The notes under the pieces: model-generated
What the model saw: the letters and a program-made list of their open reading frames with translations, nothing else
What the model was told of the DNA's origin: nothing
Database searches by the model: none
Virus record (IMG/VR): IMGVR_UViG_3300010400_000011
Span: 1 to 50,539 of that record
DNA length: 50,539 nucleotides
Strand: one strand, 5' to 3'
Origin: a virus
Shown here: in pieces, positions 14,377-22,050 of the stretch
How positions within the stretch are numbered: the first letter of the stretch is position 1
Layout of the letters: each line of letters opens with the position of its first letter
Translations under genes and position numbers: made by a program

Positions 14377-14868
14377 ATGGCTAATCGAACTATGCAAGCT
14401 AAGACGCTGAAGATGAAGCGTCACAAGCGTTTGTTTCCACGAAGTCTCGCGTCGGACTACATCCCAACGGGAAAGCCTCCAAACATGCTCGTTATGCGGG
14501 AGTTGAAAGAGCGCTCTCGCTCGCTCGCTTTCGACGACGAGTACATCGACTACCTCGTCAAGCGCCGGCTCATGGATGCGCAAGGTCAGCACATCTCCGA
14601 GGGACGTCGGCAAATCTCTGCACATATCCAGCGCATCAAAGACCTTGCACCGGCGCTGATGAATGTCGCTCTGTGCAACTCATCGGTGCAGAAGACGTTG
14701 TTGTTTTATAACGAGGAGCGTACACGGTTCGTCATTTATGAAGAGAACCATACGACTAAGATTATCCAGACGTCTATGACGTACATGGATCGCAAGCGTT
14801 GCATCGACGCTTGGCAAGCTGGTACCATTCGGTGGGTGCGTTTCTCCTCGACGTCGCCCACCAACTAA
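14377..14868 (+). CDS. Unknown basic protein
   Basis: A 163-residue protein beginning MANRTMQAKTLKMKRHKRLF, with GAGAGGGA right upstream. Very basic N terminus (about residues 9-22), helical middle, beta-like C terminus ending RWVRFSSTSPTN. It stands alone between its own promoter and a terminator, so it is probably separately regulated. Function unknown. Confidence 0.75.
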   Translation: MANRTMQAKTLKMKRHKRLFPRSLASDYIPTGKPPNMLVMRELKERSRSLAFDDEYIDYLVKRRLMDAQGQHISEGRRQISAHIQRIKDLAPALMNVALCNSSVQKTLLFYNEERTRFVIYEENHTTKIIQTSMTYMDRKRCIDAWQAGTIRWVRFSSTSPTN

Positions 14869-14929
14869 TAGGTTGAGTATCTGGTGGGTACTCGTAAAAG
14901 GGTCGAACGGACGGCCCATCCTACTGAAT

Positions 14930-14956
14930 AGCTCGGAGTAAGCCCCTCGCCGAGCT
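14930..14956 (+). other. Stem-loop before terminator
   Basis: AGCTCGG (14930-14936) pairs perfectly with CCGAGCT (14950-14956). It lies seven bases before the terminator hairpin; a third small hairpin (GAGTA/TACTC, 14875-14893) precedes it. This makes the 3' untranslated end of the 14377 mRNA a series of three stems. Confidence 0.65.
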
Positions 14957-14962
14957 GTACCC

Positions 14963-15003
14963 GGCCCTTCGCCAGCTCCCCTCTGGCGGAGGGCCTTTGT
15001 ATT
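14963..15003 (+). terminator. Intrinsic terminator
   Basis: GGCCCTTCGCCAG pairs with CTGGCGGAGGGCC (13 bp with one G-U) around CTCCCCT, followed by TTTGTATT. It ends the 14377 transcript. ATTCATTAGGCA follows at 15001-15012. Confidence 0.9.
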
Positions 15004-15034
15004 CATTAGGCATTGTGCCAACGAAGGATGAGCT

Positions 15035-15133
15035 ATGAAGAAGATCGTTCGTCGTTACAACAAACGTGGTATGTCGTTGAAGATTTCGGCCAAGGACCCG
15101 GTCACCGGCAAGCGCGTTCCCCGTATCAACTAA
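15035..15133 (+). CDS. Tiny basic protein
   Basis: A 32-residue, strongly basic peptide (MKKIVRRYNKRGMSLKISAK, ending PRIN). AAGGA precedes the ATG, and its stop overlaps the AAGGAGG site of the next gene. Likely real because of the paired ribosome sites and G/C-rich third positions; perhaps nucleic-acid binding by charge. Confidence 0.6.
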   Translation: MKKIVRRYNKRGMSLKISAKDPVTGKRVPRIN

Positions 15134-15142
15134 GGAGGAAAT

Positions 15143-15625
15143 ATGGATACAACCACTTCGGTGGATTGGCAGTTCGAAGCACTTGCCGGTGCCTCGAGCA
15201 ACTTGCTACCCATCGAGTTTTCGGAGCTTACAGCATTTGACCTCGGCTGTCTGCTCGTCGGCATAGGGGTAGTTGCGTTGCTGTACCAATGGCATCGCAG
15301 CTGGGTCAAGCGGAAGGGGTTTCGCATGGTCCTTAAGGATCGAAACGACAAGATCCATGCCGCTTGGCTCGAAATCATCCAAGACGGCATCGACAATCTG
15401 CTCTCCAAGGGTAAGATCAGCAACAAAGAAGCAAACGCGATGTTCGCGGATGCTGCGCAAAGGATGCAACTCAACGATCTCATTCCGAAGAAGCGCATCC
15501 TGAAGATGACCAAGGAACGCCTGAAGCGTGATCGAGCTATGCGTGGCGTTTCACCAACACCCCCGAAGTTCACGGAACGTCTGGGCAAGACCGTCGGAAA
15601 ATTCTGGCGGAGGAAAGCAGCGTGA
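15143..15625 (+). CDS. Membrane-anchored protein
   Basis: A 160-residue protein with one membrane helix (about 34-50, LGCLLVGIGVVALLYQW), an acidic N-terminal tail and a long basic, helical C-terminal domain ending GKFWRRKAA. AAGGAGG precedes the ATG. The orientation rule predicts the basic domain in the cytoplasm. It may tether a phage complex to the membrane. No family recognised. Confidence 0.72.
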   Translation: MDTTTSVDWQFEALAGASSNLLPIEFSELTAFDLGCLLVGIGVVALLYQWHRSWVKRKGFRMVLKDRNDKIHAAWLEIIQDGIDNLLSKGKISNKEANAMFADAAQRMQLNDLIPKKRILKMTKERLKRDRAMRGVSPTPPKFTERLGKTVGKFWRRKAA

Positions 15626-15659
15626 GCTGCATCACGGGCAAGCAGAGGAGCATCGCCCT

Positions 15660-17156
15660 ATGAACGTCGATAACCAAGTCATCCTACACATCAAAGCCGG
15701 GCAATTACCACCCGACGATCTGCTGGAACTGATGTTGAAGAAGGTCAAACCGAACGTCTTCGGCTTCTCGGTCCAGAACACGCACGAGGGGAAGCCGGAT
15801 CTGGCCATCACCCGCGAGGAAGTCTCGAAGCTGGACGTCAGCGACCTCAAGCAGCTCTTCGAGAACGCCAAGGACAACGCCGTCAACGTCTACCTGGGCA
15901 ACCGGGCGAAGCCTGTGTCGGCGGAGGACATCCAACCCTTCGTCATCCACGACGGCGACAACAACCCGTTCTTCGCGATCTACCTGGAAGGCACGCTCCT
16001 CGGCCACGACGATCCGAAGGAGCACTCGGAGCAGTTCAACTACGTCAACGGCCTTCTCATTCCGAAGATCGTCGAGTGGTGCAATGATTTCGAGGGCGAT
16101 CTCGACAAGATCGTCGCCAAGCTGAAGGGCGACACGTTCAAGAAGGAATTTCTCGTGAACGTCGGCCACCGGGCGGTGCTGAGCATCATGCCCTGTGACG
16201 GCGACGTCATCAACCTCGGCAAGAACGAGATCGGCACCGAACCTGCCGACTGGGGTTGGGCATCCATTAAGCACGGCTACGGCGATCCTGCGCCGGTTGC
16301 CAGACCTGAACCGAAGGCCGAAGCTGCTCCCAGGAAGTCCTTCTGGGGTGGCAGCAAGAAGCCGGAGGAAGTCAAGACCTCAGTGCCAAGCGTCTCGACC
16401 GATGCGAACGGCATCCACACTGTCACCGGCAGGGATGGCAAGCCTGTCAACGACGCCGGCTCACCTCTGAAGAGCGAAACCCCGAAGTTGGCTGCGAGGC
16501 CTCCGTCGTGGGTCAACAAGAACGAGGATGTCAAGCTGTGGTACGACATCGTCACCAACAAGGTTCCTTCCGAATGGAAGAAGCGCTTGCCCGGCATCGT
16601 CGTCGACTTCGAAGCGGCTCAGATCGACAACCTCGAAGCGTTCAAGACCTACGCCTTGAAGAAGAAGCTCGCAGCGGCGGAGTCCAAGACCGATACGGCA
16701 ACGCCGGCGCCTTCGGCCGCGACAGCTCGGGACATCTCCGGCGCTGTCGGGAACAAGGAACTTCCTATCATCGAGCCGAAGGATCTCGAGAAGGTGCTGG
16801 AGTATGTCGCCAAGTACATCGACGGCAACTCAAATGTCATCCCTGATCCGAAGCAGATGCAGGCCATCGAGAAGGAACTTCCGAACTTCGCCGCCTGTAT
16901 CGGCCTGAAGCCGGAAGAGACGTTGAACTGGCCTCTCGGCAGTTTGATCGGCATCGGCCAGACTGATATTCGTGCCCTTGCTCTGTATGCAACGATGTGG
17001 CGCTCGATCGCTCGGCCTCATGTCATCGCCGCCACCAAGACCAACGTCGTGACCACTGCTGTCGATCTCGGCAACGGCTCGAAGAAGGTCGAGTCCGTCG
17101 ACAAGACGCCTGCTCCTGCCCCCAAGAAATCTTTCTGGGGTGGCAAGGCAGCCTGA
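15660..17156 (+). CDS. Large middle protein with repeated FWGG motif; possible glutamine-amidotransferase-like N-terminal fold
   Basis: A 498-residue protein starting at ATG 15660 (MNVDNQVILHIKAGQLPPDD), with GAGGAG nine bases upstream. The N-terminal 210 residues have a rhythm (GNRA, FVIHDGDNNPFFAIYLEGTL, RAVLSIMPCDG) faintly like a class II glutamine amidotransferase lacking the nucleophile Cys; this is weak. A Pro/Ala/Lys linker carries KSFWGG near residue 222, and the same KSFWGG recurs at the very C terminus (KKSFWGGKAA). Third positions are strongly G/C. It probably partners other phage proteins through these tails. Confidence 0.72.
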   Translation: MNVDNQVILHIKAGQLPPDDLLELMLKKVKPNVFGFSVQNTHEGKPDLAITREEVSKLDVSDLKQLFENAKDNAVNVYLGNRAKPVSAEDIQPFVIHDGDNNPFFAIYLEGTLLGHDDPKEHSEQFNYVNGLLIPKIVEWCNDFEGDLDKIVAKLKGDTFKKEFLVNVGHRAVLSIMPCDGDVINLGKNEIGTEPADWGWASIKHGYGDPAPVARPEPKAEAAPRKSFWGGSKKPEEVKTSVPSVSTDANGIHTVTGRDGKPVNDAGSPLKSETPKLAARPPSWVNKNEDVKLWYDIVTNKVPSEWKKRLPGIVVDFEAAQIDNLEAFKTYALKKKLAAAESKTDTATPAPSAATARDISGAVGNKELPIIEPKDLEKVLEYVAKYIDGNSNVIPDPKQMQAIEKELPNFAACIGLKPEETLNWPLGSLIGIGQTDIRALALYATMWRSIARPHVIAATKTNVVTTAVDLGNGSKKVESVDKTPAPAPKKSFWGGKAA

Positions 17157-17224
17157 TACGTAGGAGAGCTGCTCCCTAGAGACCCGTTGTGGCGACGACA
17201 TCTAGCGGAGTAAGGACCTACGTA
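17157..17224 (+). other. Folded 3' segment downstream of the 15660 gene
   Basis: TACGTAGG (17157-17164) pairs perfectly with CCTACGTA (17217-17224). It encloses CTCC-CTAGA paired with TCTAG-C-GGAG. This long closed structure directly abuts the stop codon and precedes the terminator hairpin. It could be an RNase III-type processing site or a mRNA stabiliser. Confidence 0.65.
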
Positions 17225-17232
17225 AAAGCGAG

Positions 17233-17280
17233 AGAGCCGGCATCCTTCCATCCCCCTCCCAAGGGATGTCGGCTCTTTCG
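17233..17280 (+). terminator. Intrinsic terminator
   Basis: AGAGCCGGCATCC pairs with GGATGTCGGCTCT (13 bp with one G-U), loop rich in C, followed by TTTCGTG. The T-tract is short but the stem is strong. Confidence 0.8.
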
Positions 17281-17306
17281 TGATTGATTTGAATATGGAG
17301 GAGCAT

Positions 17307-18017
17307 ATGGGCATTCAACAAACCGCTAATACTTTCGCCAAGCTTTTTGGTCAGGGTATTAACTTTCCTGACGCTGCAGAAGCTCGTTGGATCACCGACT
17401 CAGTTCGGCACTCTCCCGACCTTGGGTATCTCGAACAGTTTGAGTTTCAACTCCTGTTCGCCGCAGACGATACCAAGCTCAACCATTCCCACCACTGCCT
17501 GATCGAGGACAGCGCATTCGTTGCGAATGCCTTTACCGCCAATGCCTTCGAGTACTCATATCTCGAAACTGGCGAAGATCGGTTGCCGATCCCGATGATG
17601 AGCAGAATGCTCCATCAAACGATCAGGTACTTCCCCCCTCCTCTCAAAATCCAAGGACAGATCTTCGCGATCAGGCCTTATCAATTCAGAGAGCTTGACA
17701 ACTACAAGCAAAATACTGTACAATTCCGTCGTAAGCGTGTGAACTTAATCGTTCCGTACCGCGAGGTCAATCGAACGCAGTACTACAACGACGAATACGA
17801 CATGTACCAAGACCTTCCTCTCGTCCTCCAAGGAAAAGCTGTAGAGAGTCGAGAGCGCGTCCACATCGTCCGTGCTTGGATGTACGTCGGCATGGAAGAG
17901 TACTGGAATAACCTGCTCGACGCTGGCTTCCGAGGATTTAAAACAGTTAACATTTTTGAGTCACGGCGTCCGTGGCTAAAGGAGTATTATGCTTTCCCTA
18001 AACGACCGCTCAAGTAA
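17307..18017 (+). CDS. Unknown protein upstream of primase-helicase
   Basis: A 236-residue protein starting at ATG 17307 (MGIQQTANTFAKLFGQGINF) with GGAGGAG upstream. The central RPYQFRELDNYKQN and the later RAWMYVGMEEYW resemble the ELDxYE-type and strand elements of gamma-glutamylcyclotransferase-like (AIG2-like) folds, but the similarity is by eye and weak. Its end overlaps the primase-helicase start by 29 bases, so the two are co-translated. Confidence 0.7.
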   Translation: MGIQQTANTFAKLFGQGINFPDAAEARWITDSVRHSPDLGYLEQFEFQLLFAADDTKLNHSHHCLIEDSAFVANAFTANAFEYSYLETGEDRLPIPMMSRMLHQTIRYFPPPLKIQGQIFAIRPYQFRELDNYKQNTVQFRRKRVNLIVPYREVNRTQYYNDEYDMYQDLPLVLQGKAVESRERVHIVRAWMYVGMEEYWNNLLDAGFRGFKTVNIFESRRPWLKEYYAFPKRPLK

Positions 18018-19599
18018 AGCGGTAGGTAACGAAAGGTGTCCCGAGTGCGCTAGTCATGGTCGGGACACCTCTCATGATAATTTAATTGTTTTCGACGACG
18101 GGCATAAACATTGCTTTGCCTGTAACCACCATATTGGAGTTAATGGATTGAATGGAAGTCTTTCTGATACTGAGTATACTTTTGAATATTTACCTTTACG
18201 GGGCATTGACGTTGCAACGTTTAGAAAATATGGTGCTAAAACAAAGATTGACAAAGACGGAAAACCTATTGCTGTCAAGTACCCAGAAAGAAACGGGAGC
18301 TTTCATGTTCGTCCGATAGAAGGTAAATTAAAAGCTTACCACGAGGGCGAATACAAAGCTGGTTGTTTTGGCATTGATAAGTTTGTGCCCGGTTCTCACC
18401 GCCACATCGTAATTACCGAGGGGTATGAAGATGCGCTTTCTCTTCAGATGGTTCTACATTGTCCCGTCGTGTCTGTACACAGCAGCGGTAGTGCTGTCGC
18501 AGACGTTGGCGCTGACCGATCCGCAATTAACGCATACGACCGCATATATCTCGCGTTCGATGGAGATGAGGCGGGAAGAGATGCGGCAGCTGCGGTCGCA
18601 AAGCTATTCGATTATTCGAAGCTTTTTCAAATCAAGTTCCCCGGAGGCAACCGAAAGGACGCCAACGACTTCGTCCAGCACGGAGAACACGAGCAACTAA
18701 GGAGCCTATTCGAGAGCGCCAAGAAGTTCCTTCCCGACAACATCGAGAGCGAACTCAGGGTGTTCAAGAACATCCTGTTTGAGGCTCCTAAAGCTGGAGT
18801 ATCTTACGGGGTGCCAACGCTTGACTTTATGACTTACGGCATTCGCACTGGGGAAAGCGTACTGCTTACAGCTCAGGAGGGTGTTGGTAAGACTGAGGTC
18901 ATGCATAAGATCATGTACTCAATCTTAAAGGAACACCCCGATGCAGCCGTCGCAGGAATATTCTTGGAAGAACCTAAGAAACGATTGCTTCAAGCACTTG
19001 CGGGCATCTATCTCCGCCGCCCAGTGCATCTCCCGGATTGCGGCGTTACGGACATTGAGATTTACGACGCGGTACAGGCCCTTGTTAGGCACGATGACCG
19101 CCTACACATCTACTCTCACTTTGGGTCTGATGATCCAGAGCATATACTCGACACCATACGATTTCTCGTTAGTGCTCGTGGCTGTCGGTATGTCTTCCTG
19201 GATCACATTACTATGGTTGTCAGCGGTCTTGGAGGAGATAACGAACGGCGGGCTCTCGACTATCTTTCGACGAGACTCGAAATGCTCGTCAAAGAGCTCG
19301 ATTTCGCCCTTGTCGTCGTCTCGCACGTCAACGACGACGGCCTCACAAGAGGCAGCCGAAACATCAGCAAAATAGCTGACATTCGTATTGATCTGACACG
19401 CGACATCAAGTCGTCTGACCCGATAATCAGGCGGACGACTAATTTAATGATTTCAAAGAACAGGTTCTGTGGGCGCACTGGACCGGCTGGACAGTTGCTG
19501 TTTGATCCTGCAACTTACACGCTAAACGAGGATACCGGCTATGGCATCGCAACCAATCCAGCAAACGATAACCGGAGAATTGAGGAAATGGCATCGTGA
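17989..19599 (+). CDS. T7 gp4-like bifunctional primase-helicase
   Basis: A 536-residue replisome protein. It has an N-terminal zinc-binding domain with Cys17, Cys20, Cys42 and Cys45; a TOPRIM primase domain with Glu144 (ITEGYED) and Asp191/Asp193 (AFDGDEAG); and a RecA-type helicase domain with Walker A AQEGVGKT (295-302) and a Walker B-like FLDHIT. It unwinds the fork and makes RNA primers for the DNA polymerase. Length is close to T7 gp4 (566). The AAAGGAG site before ATG 17989 fixes the start. Confidence 0.96.
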   Translation: MLSLNDRSSKAVGNERCPECASHGRDTSHDNLIVFDDGHKHCFACNHHIGVNGLNGSLSDTEYTFEYLPLRGIDVATFRKYGAKTKIDKDGKPIAVKYPERNGSFHVRPIEGKLKAYHEGEYKAGCFGIDKFVPGSHRHIVITEGYEDALSLQMVLHCPVVSVHSSGSAVADVGADRSAINAYDRIYLAFDGDEAGRDAAAAVAKLFDYSKLFQIKFPGGNRKDANDFVQHGEHEQLRSLFESAKKFLPDNIESELRVFKNILFEAPKAGVSYGVPTLDFMTYGIRTGESVLLTAQEGVGKTEVMHKIMYSILKEHPDAAVAGIFLEEPKKRLLQALAGIYLRRPVHLPDCGVTDIEIYDAVQALVRHDDRLHIYSHFGSDDPEHILDTIRFLVSARGCRYVFLDHITMVVSGLGGDNERRALDYLSTRLEMLVKELDFALVVVSHVNDDGLTRGSRNISKIADIRIDLTRDIKSSDPIIRRTTNLMISKNRFCGRTGPAGQLLFDPATYTLNEDTGYGIATNPANDNRRIEEMAS

Positions 19600-19807
19600 T
19601 TCCAGCCTCAAAGGTGAACCCTGTGTCGTCGGTAAGATGTACAATGACATCCATGATATCTGGGAAGATGGCGAGGAGGCTGTGATTTATTACCGGAATT
19701 TTGTAGAGTCTCCCAACTTCTATCTCGCAGTAACCTCCGGCGGCGGTTGTGTAAAGTGCCCCAAGGATGAGGAGATTGTGCATCCGAGAAAGGCAGGCGC
19801 ACCGTGA
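19541..19807 (+). CDS. Small protein overlapping the primase-helicase end
   Basis: An 88-residue frame (MASQPIQQTITGELRKWHRD) that overlaps the primase-helicase by 59 bases in another phase. It contains DIHDIWEDGEEAVIYYRNF and a single CVKC pair. The non-overlapping part is clearly open and protein-like. A shorter start at ATG 19637 is possible. Function unknown. Confidence 0.62.
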   Translation: MASQPIQQTITGELRKWHRDSSLKGEPCVVGKMYNDIHDIWEDGEEAVIYYRNFVESPNFYLAVTSGGGCVKCPKDEEIVHPRKAGAP

Positions 19808-20022
19808 TCCTCCGAGGCGATAAAGCGTCGACGTACGATTTCGACGCATTCAAACAAACAACAACGGGCGTAAGACCCGGTGAGTTGGTGCTAATCACCG
19901 CTCAAAAACATGTGGGGATAACCCATGGGAACGTACAATCCTCTTCCTTCGTGGAGAGTAGCAAGGATACTCGACGAAGCAACGACCGGGAAGTCGTTGA
20001 ACCAGATAGCGAAAGAACTTAA
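19804..20022 (+). pseudogene. Probable remnant of a second RecA/DnaB-type helicase domain
   Basis: A 72-residue GTG-start frame. Its segment TTTGVRPGELVLITAQKHVG aligns with the primase-helicase segment GIRTGESVLLTAQEGVGKT just before and across Walker A, but the P-loop Gly and Lys are replaced (AQKHVGIT for AQEGVGKT). The remainder overlaps the next gene out of phase and is Ser/Arg/Glu-rich, unlike a helicase. It looks like a decayed partial duplication, though a small intact regulator cannot be excluded. Confidence 0.5.
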
Positions 20023-20110
20023 AGAACCAGTCAGCACAGTCTGGAAGGTACTTCAGTCTTTTCCGCTATGGCATTGGGCACAAGCCAATAGGAAGGCCCG
20101 TGGCGGTTAA
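19925..20110 (+). CDS. Small helix-turn-helix protein
   Basis: A 61-residue protein. Residues about 13-44 (RILDEATTGKSLNQIAKELK, then a turn and a second helix) form a typical helix-turn-helix like those of Hin-type resolvase or Fis-class binders. It could bind DNA as a small transcriptional regulator. The ATG lies within the remnant helicase frame and has only a weak GGGG ribosome site. Confidence 0.6.
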   Translation: MGTYNPLPSWRVARILDEATTGKSLNQIAKELKEPVSTVWKVLQSFPLWHWAQANRKARGG

Positions 20111-20190
20111 AAACCCTCTCAGGTAGGGAGGTACCGGGCTGTAGAAATAACGCACCACGGAGCTTCCTAGGGCATCCTAGAGGGGTTTTA
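20111..20190 (+). promoter_or_regulatory. Structured leader element before the 20192 gene
   Basis: AAAACCCTCT at the 5' end pairs over long range with AGAGGGGTTTT at the 3' end with one bulge. Inside are CCTC/GAGG and CTAGG-GCAT-CCTAG hairpins. The closing strand includes the GAGGGG ribosome site of the 20192 gene, so folding would hide it. This layout suits a translational switch; the ligand, if any, is unknown. Confidence 0.6.
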
Positions 20191-20191
20191 A

Positions 20192-20371
20192 ATGGACATC
20201 ATCGCTCAGCTGCGCTTTCAACTCGAAAGCATCGAATTCTGGATCAACATGCACTATTCGAAGAGCAGCGTTCGCGTAACACTCAAAGGCTTGGAGCGCA
20301 TGAAGCGTGCTCGCCATCGTCTGCTGAAGAATATCCTTCGTCACCAAATCCAGGAGTACAACCGTGATTGA
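20192..20371 (+). CDS. Small basic helical protein
   Basis: A 59-residue protein (MDIIAQLRFQLESIEFWINM) predicted wholly helical, ending HQIQEYNRD. Its GAGGGG Shine-Dalgarno is inside the leader stem. Its stop region overlaps the next gene's GTG start. No family recognised; possible DNA or RNA binder by its KRARHR-type basic run. Confidence 0.6.
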   Translation: MDIIAQLRFQLESIEFWINMHYSKSSVRVTLKGLERMKRARHRLLKNILRHQIQEYNRD

Positions 20372-20753
20372 TGCAAATGCGGTTGAGAAACCGAAGACCT
20401 TCATGGTCTACGAGGGAGGAAGAGTAGACCCAGTTCCCAAGCCAGATGGAGTTGGACCCAAGGGTCCTGACTGGCTCAGAGAGCTGGGCTATGGTGCTCG
20501 TTTCGTGTGTCATGCGAAATCGACTGTCGGTTGCTGGCTTGACATGTACGGAGTAGCATTCGTAATGGATGAATGCATCCTTCTTATCAAGAACCCTGGA
20601 ACTCTCGGAGGAGAACTCGGTTGGGTGAAGTCCGAGGTCTTCTCTCAACAGTATAAATTAGTGGCAGTATTGCCCGAAAAACCTGACAATGAAGCAGGAA
20701 TTAACAATGAACATCATCTCCTTGGATCAGCCAACAGCGAAGACCATGACTGA
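20364..20753 (+). CDS. Unknown protein, GTG start
   Basis: A 129-residue protein starting at GTG 20364 with CCAGGAG seven bases upstream. It has several Gly/Pro turns (KPDGVGPKGPDWLRELGYGA) and an acidic Ser/Asn/His C terminus that overlaps the next gene. No domain recognised. Confidence 0.65.
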   Translation: MIDANAVEKPKTFMVYEGGRVDPVPKPDGVGPKGPDWLRELGYGARFVCHAKSTVGCWLDMYGVAFVMDECILLIKNPGTLGGELGWVKSEVFSQQYKLVAVLPEKPDNEAGINNEHHLLGSANSEDHD

Positions 20754-20874
20754 CATGCGAGGTCTGCTGAAGGTATACGCATCGCAAAACAACTCCGATG
20801 GTCGATACTCCGAAGCCATCGATAAGTATTCAGCTGTCTATAAGACGCTGATGAATGAAATCCTCGGAAGGTAA
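20707..20874 (+). CDS. Small protein, unknown function
   Basis: A 55-residue protein starting at ATG 20707 (MNIISLDQPTAKTMTDMRGL) with AGGA eight bases upstream. An upstream ATG at 20689 adds six residues. Predicted helical. Its start lies inside the previous gene. Confidence 0.6.
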   Translation: MNIISLDQPTAKTMTDMRGLLKVYASQNNSDGRYSEAIDKYSAVYKTLMNEILGR

Positions 20875-20880
20875 CCGAGA

Positions 20881-20925
20881 GAGGGACGAAAACGACATAC
20901 TGTAGAGTAGTCCCTCATTCATTAG
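20881..20925 (+). terminator. Stem-loop, possible terminator
   Basis: GAGGGAC (20881-20887) pairs perfectly with GTCCCTC (20910-20916), followed by ATTCATTAGGCA. T-tract is poor, so this may be a processing or stabilising hairpin. The post-stem box is identical to that at 15001-15012. Confidence 0.5.
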
Positions 20926-20950
20926 GCAATTCCGCCAAAGAGGAGAAGAC

Positions 20951-21088
20951 ATGTTTCGCAATCCGTTTGTGGACTTTCTGGTGACACTGCTTGGAGTAGG
21001 TGTGGTTCTGCTCCTCCTCCTCTACCTCACCGGCAACATCCATTGCTGGAACCTCCCTATCATCGGCCGCGGCTGCAACATCGGCTAA
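20951..21088 (+). CDS. Small membrane protein
   Basis: A 45-residue protein with one membrane helix (VTLLGVGVVLLLLLYLTG) and two Cys after it (HCWNLP, GRGCNIG). AGGAGAAG precedes the ATG. It may be a superinfection-exclusion or host-membrane factor; unproven. Confidence 0.6.
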   Translation: MFRNPFVDFLVTLLGVGVVLLLLLYLTGNIHCWNLPIIGRGCNIG

Positions 21089-21177
21089 CAACACACGCAG
21101 GGGCTCCGTATGAACTACAAGCCCCTGCGTATTCCTTAGCACATAAGTGCACAAACTCCCTACAAGAGGAGCGCACA

Positions 21178-22050
21178 ATGAACTTCCAGGAACGTGAACG
21201 TTTTCGCCGGATGAAGAACATCCAGAAATGGATGGCTTTTCCGGGTAAAGCAAAGAAAGTCGTCAACCCGCCAGAACCGCAGGGATTTAAACTTGTAGAG
21301 CCGGCTGACGCTTGCAAGCTTGCCAACATCATGAAGGTTGGCATTAATGCCAACATGGTTGTCGGGCATAATCGTTGGGGTGACCAGATCACAAAGCCTA
21401 AGGCTTCGCCTTTCCAGTGTCCTTGGAACTTCATTGCTCGTCTTGAGAAGCGCGGGTTCAAGGTTCTAGGACGAGGTGCTTACAGCACTGTTCTGGCTAA
21501 GGATGGGTCAGATCGCGTCATCAAGGTCAGCAGGACGTTGGATAACTGGATCGACTACATCCAGTGGGGCGCTAAGAAGGGATACGCCGGAAACTTCGTT
21601 CCTCGCGTGTATTCTTGGAAGCGCCACACCAATCCAAGCGGTGAAAAGAACGAGTGGAATAACGAACGTGAATGGTCGGTGGCTATTGTGGAACGAATGG
21701 ATGATGTCCTTTCGGATCACAAGAAAGACATGGCTCTGATTTTGAGCTTGTATTATCCAGCTCAGTGTGGTAATACAATGGCTAAGGTTTACATGGAAGA
21801 CCTAAGCCCCGGTTCAGCGAAGTTCTTCGAAGAGCTTGCCGCCAACCAGTTTGCATCAGACATCGCCGGCAAGAACGTCATGGTTCGCAAGAACGGTTCG
21901 CTGTGCGTTACCGATCCAGCTTGTGGTTCCATCAAGACAGACAAACGACGACTTCGGACGGGGGAGCTTTCCCCCGCTCCATTTTCATTAAGGAATTTCA
22001 TTGAGGGTTGTAATAGATATAGAAGCGAATGGATTGCACAACCCAACTAA
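21178..22050 (+). CDS. Protein-kinase-like protein (T7 gp0.7-like)
   Basis: A 290-residue protein starting at ATG 21178 after AGAGGAG. It has kinase-fold landmarks: a Gly-rich loop LGRGAYSTVLA (97-107), a VIKV lysine at 116, and a catalytic-loop pattern Asp228-IAGK-Asn233 followed exactly 13 residues later by Asp246 (TDP). The D-x4-N spacing and the 13-residue step to the metal-binding Asp match canonical kinases, although HRD and DFG are replaced. T7 gp0.7 phosphorylates host RNA polymerase and RNases; a similar take-over role is the natural inference. Confidence 0.78.
   Translation: MNFQERERFRRMKNIQKWMAFPGKAKKVVNPPEPQGFKLVEPADACKLANIMKVGINANMVVGHNRWGDQITKPKASPFQCPWNFIARLEKRGFKVLGRGAYSTVLAKDGSDRVIKVSRTLDNWIDYIQWGAKKGYAGNFVPRVYSWKRHTNPSGEKNEWNNEREWSVAIVERMDDVLSDHKKDMALILSLYYPAQCGNTMAKVYMEDLSPGSAKFFEELAANQFASDIAGKNVMVRKNGSLCVTDPACGSIKTDKRRLRTGELSPAPFSLRNFIEGCNRYRSEWIAQPN

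Noticed and set aside
15528-15659. N-terminal extension of the 15660 gene
   Set aside because: It overlaps the previous gene out of phase, and GAGGAG before ATG 15660 gives a better start.
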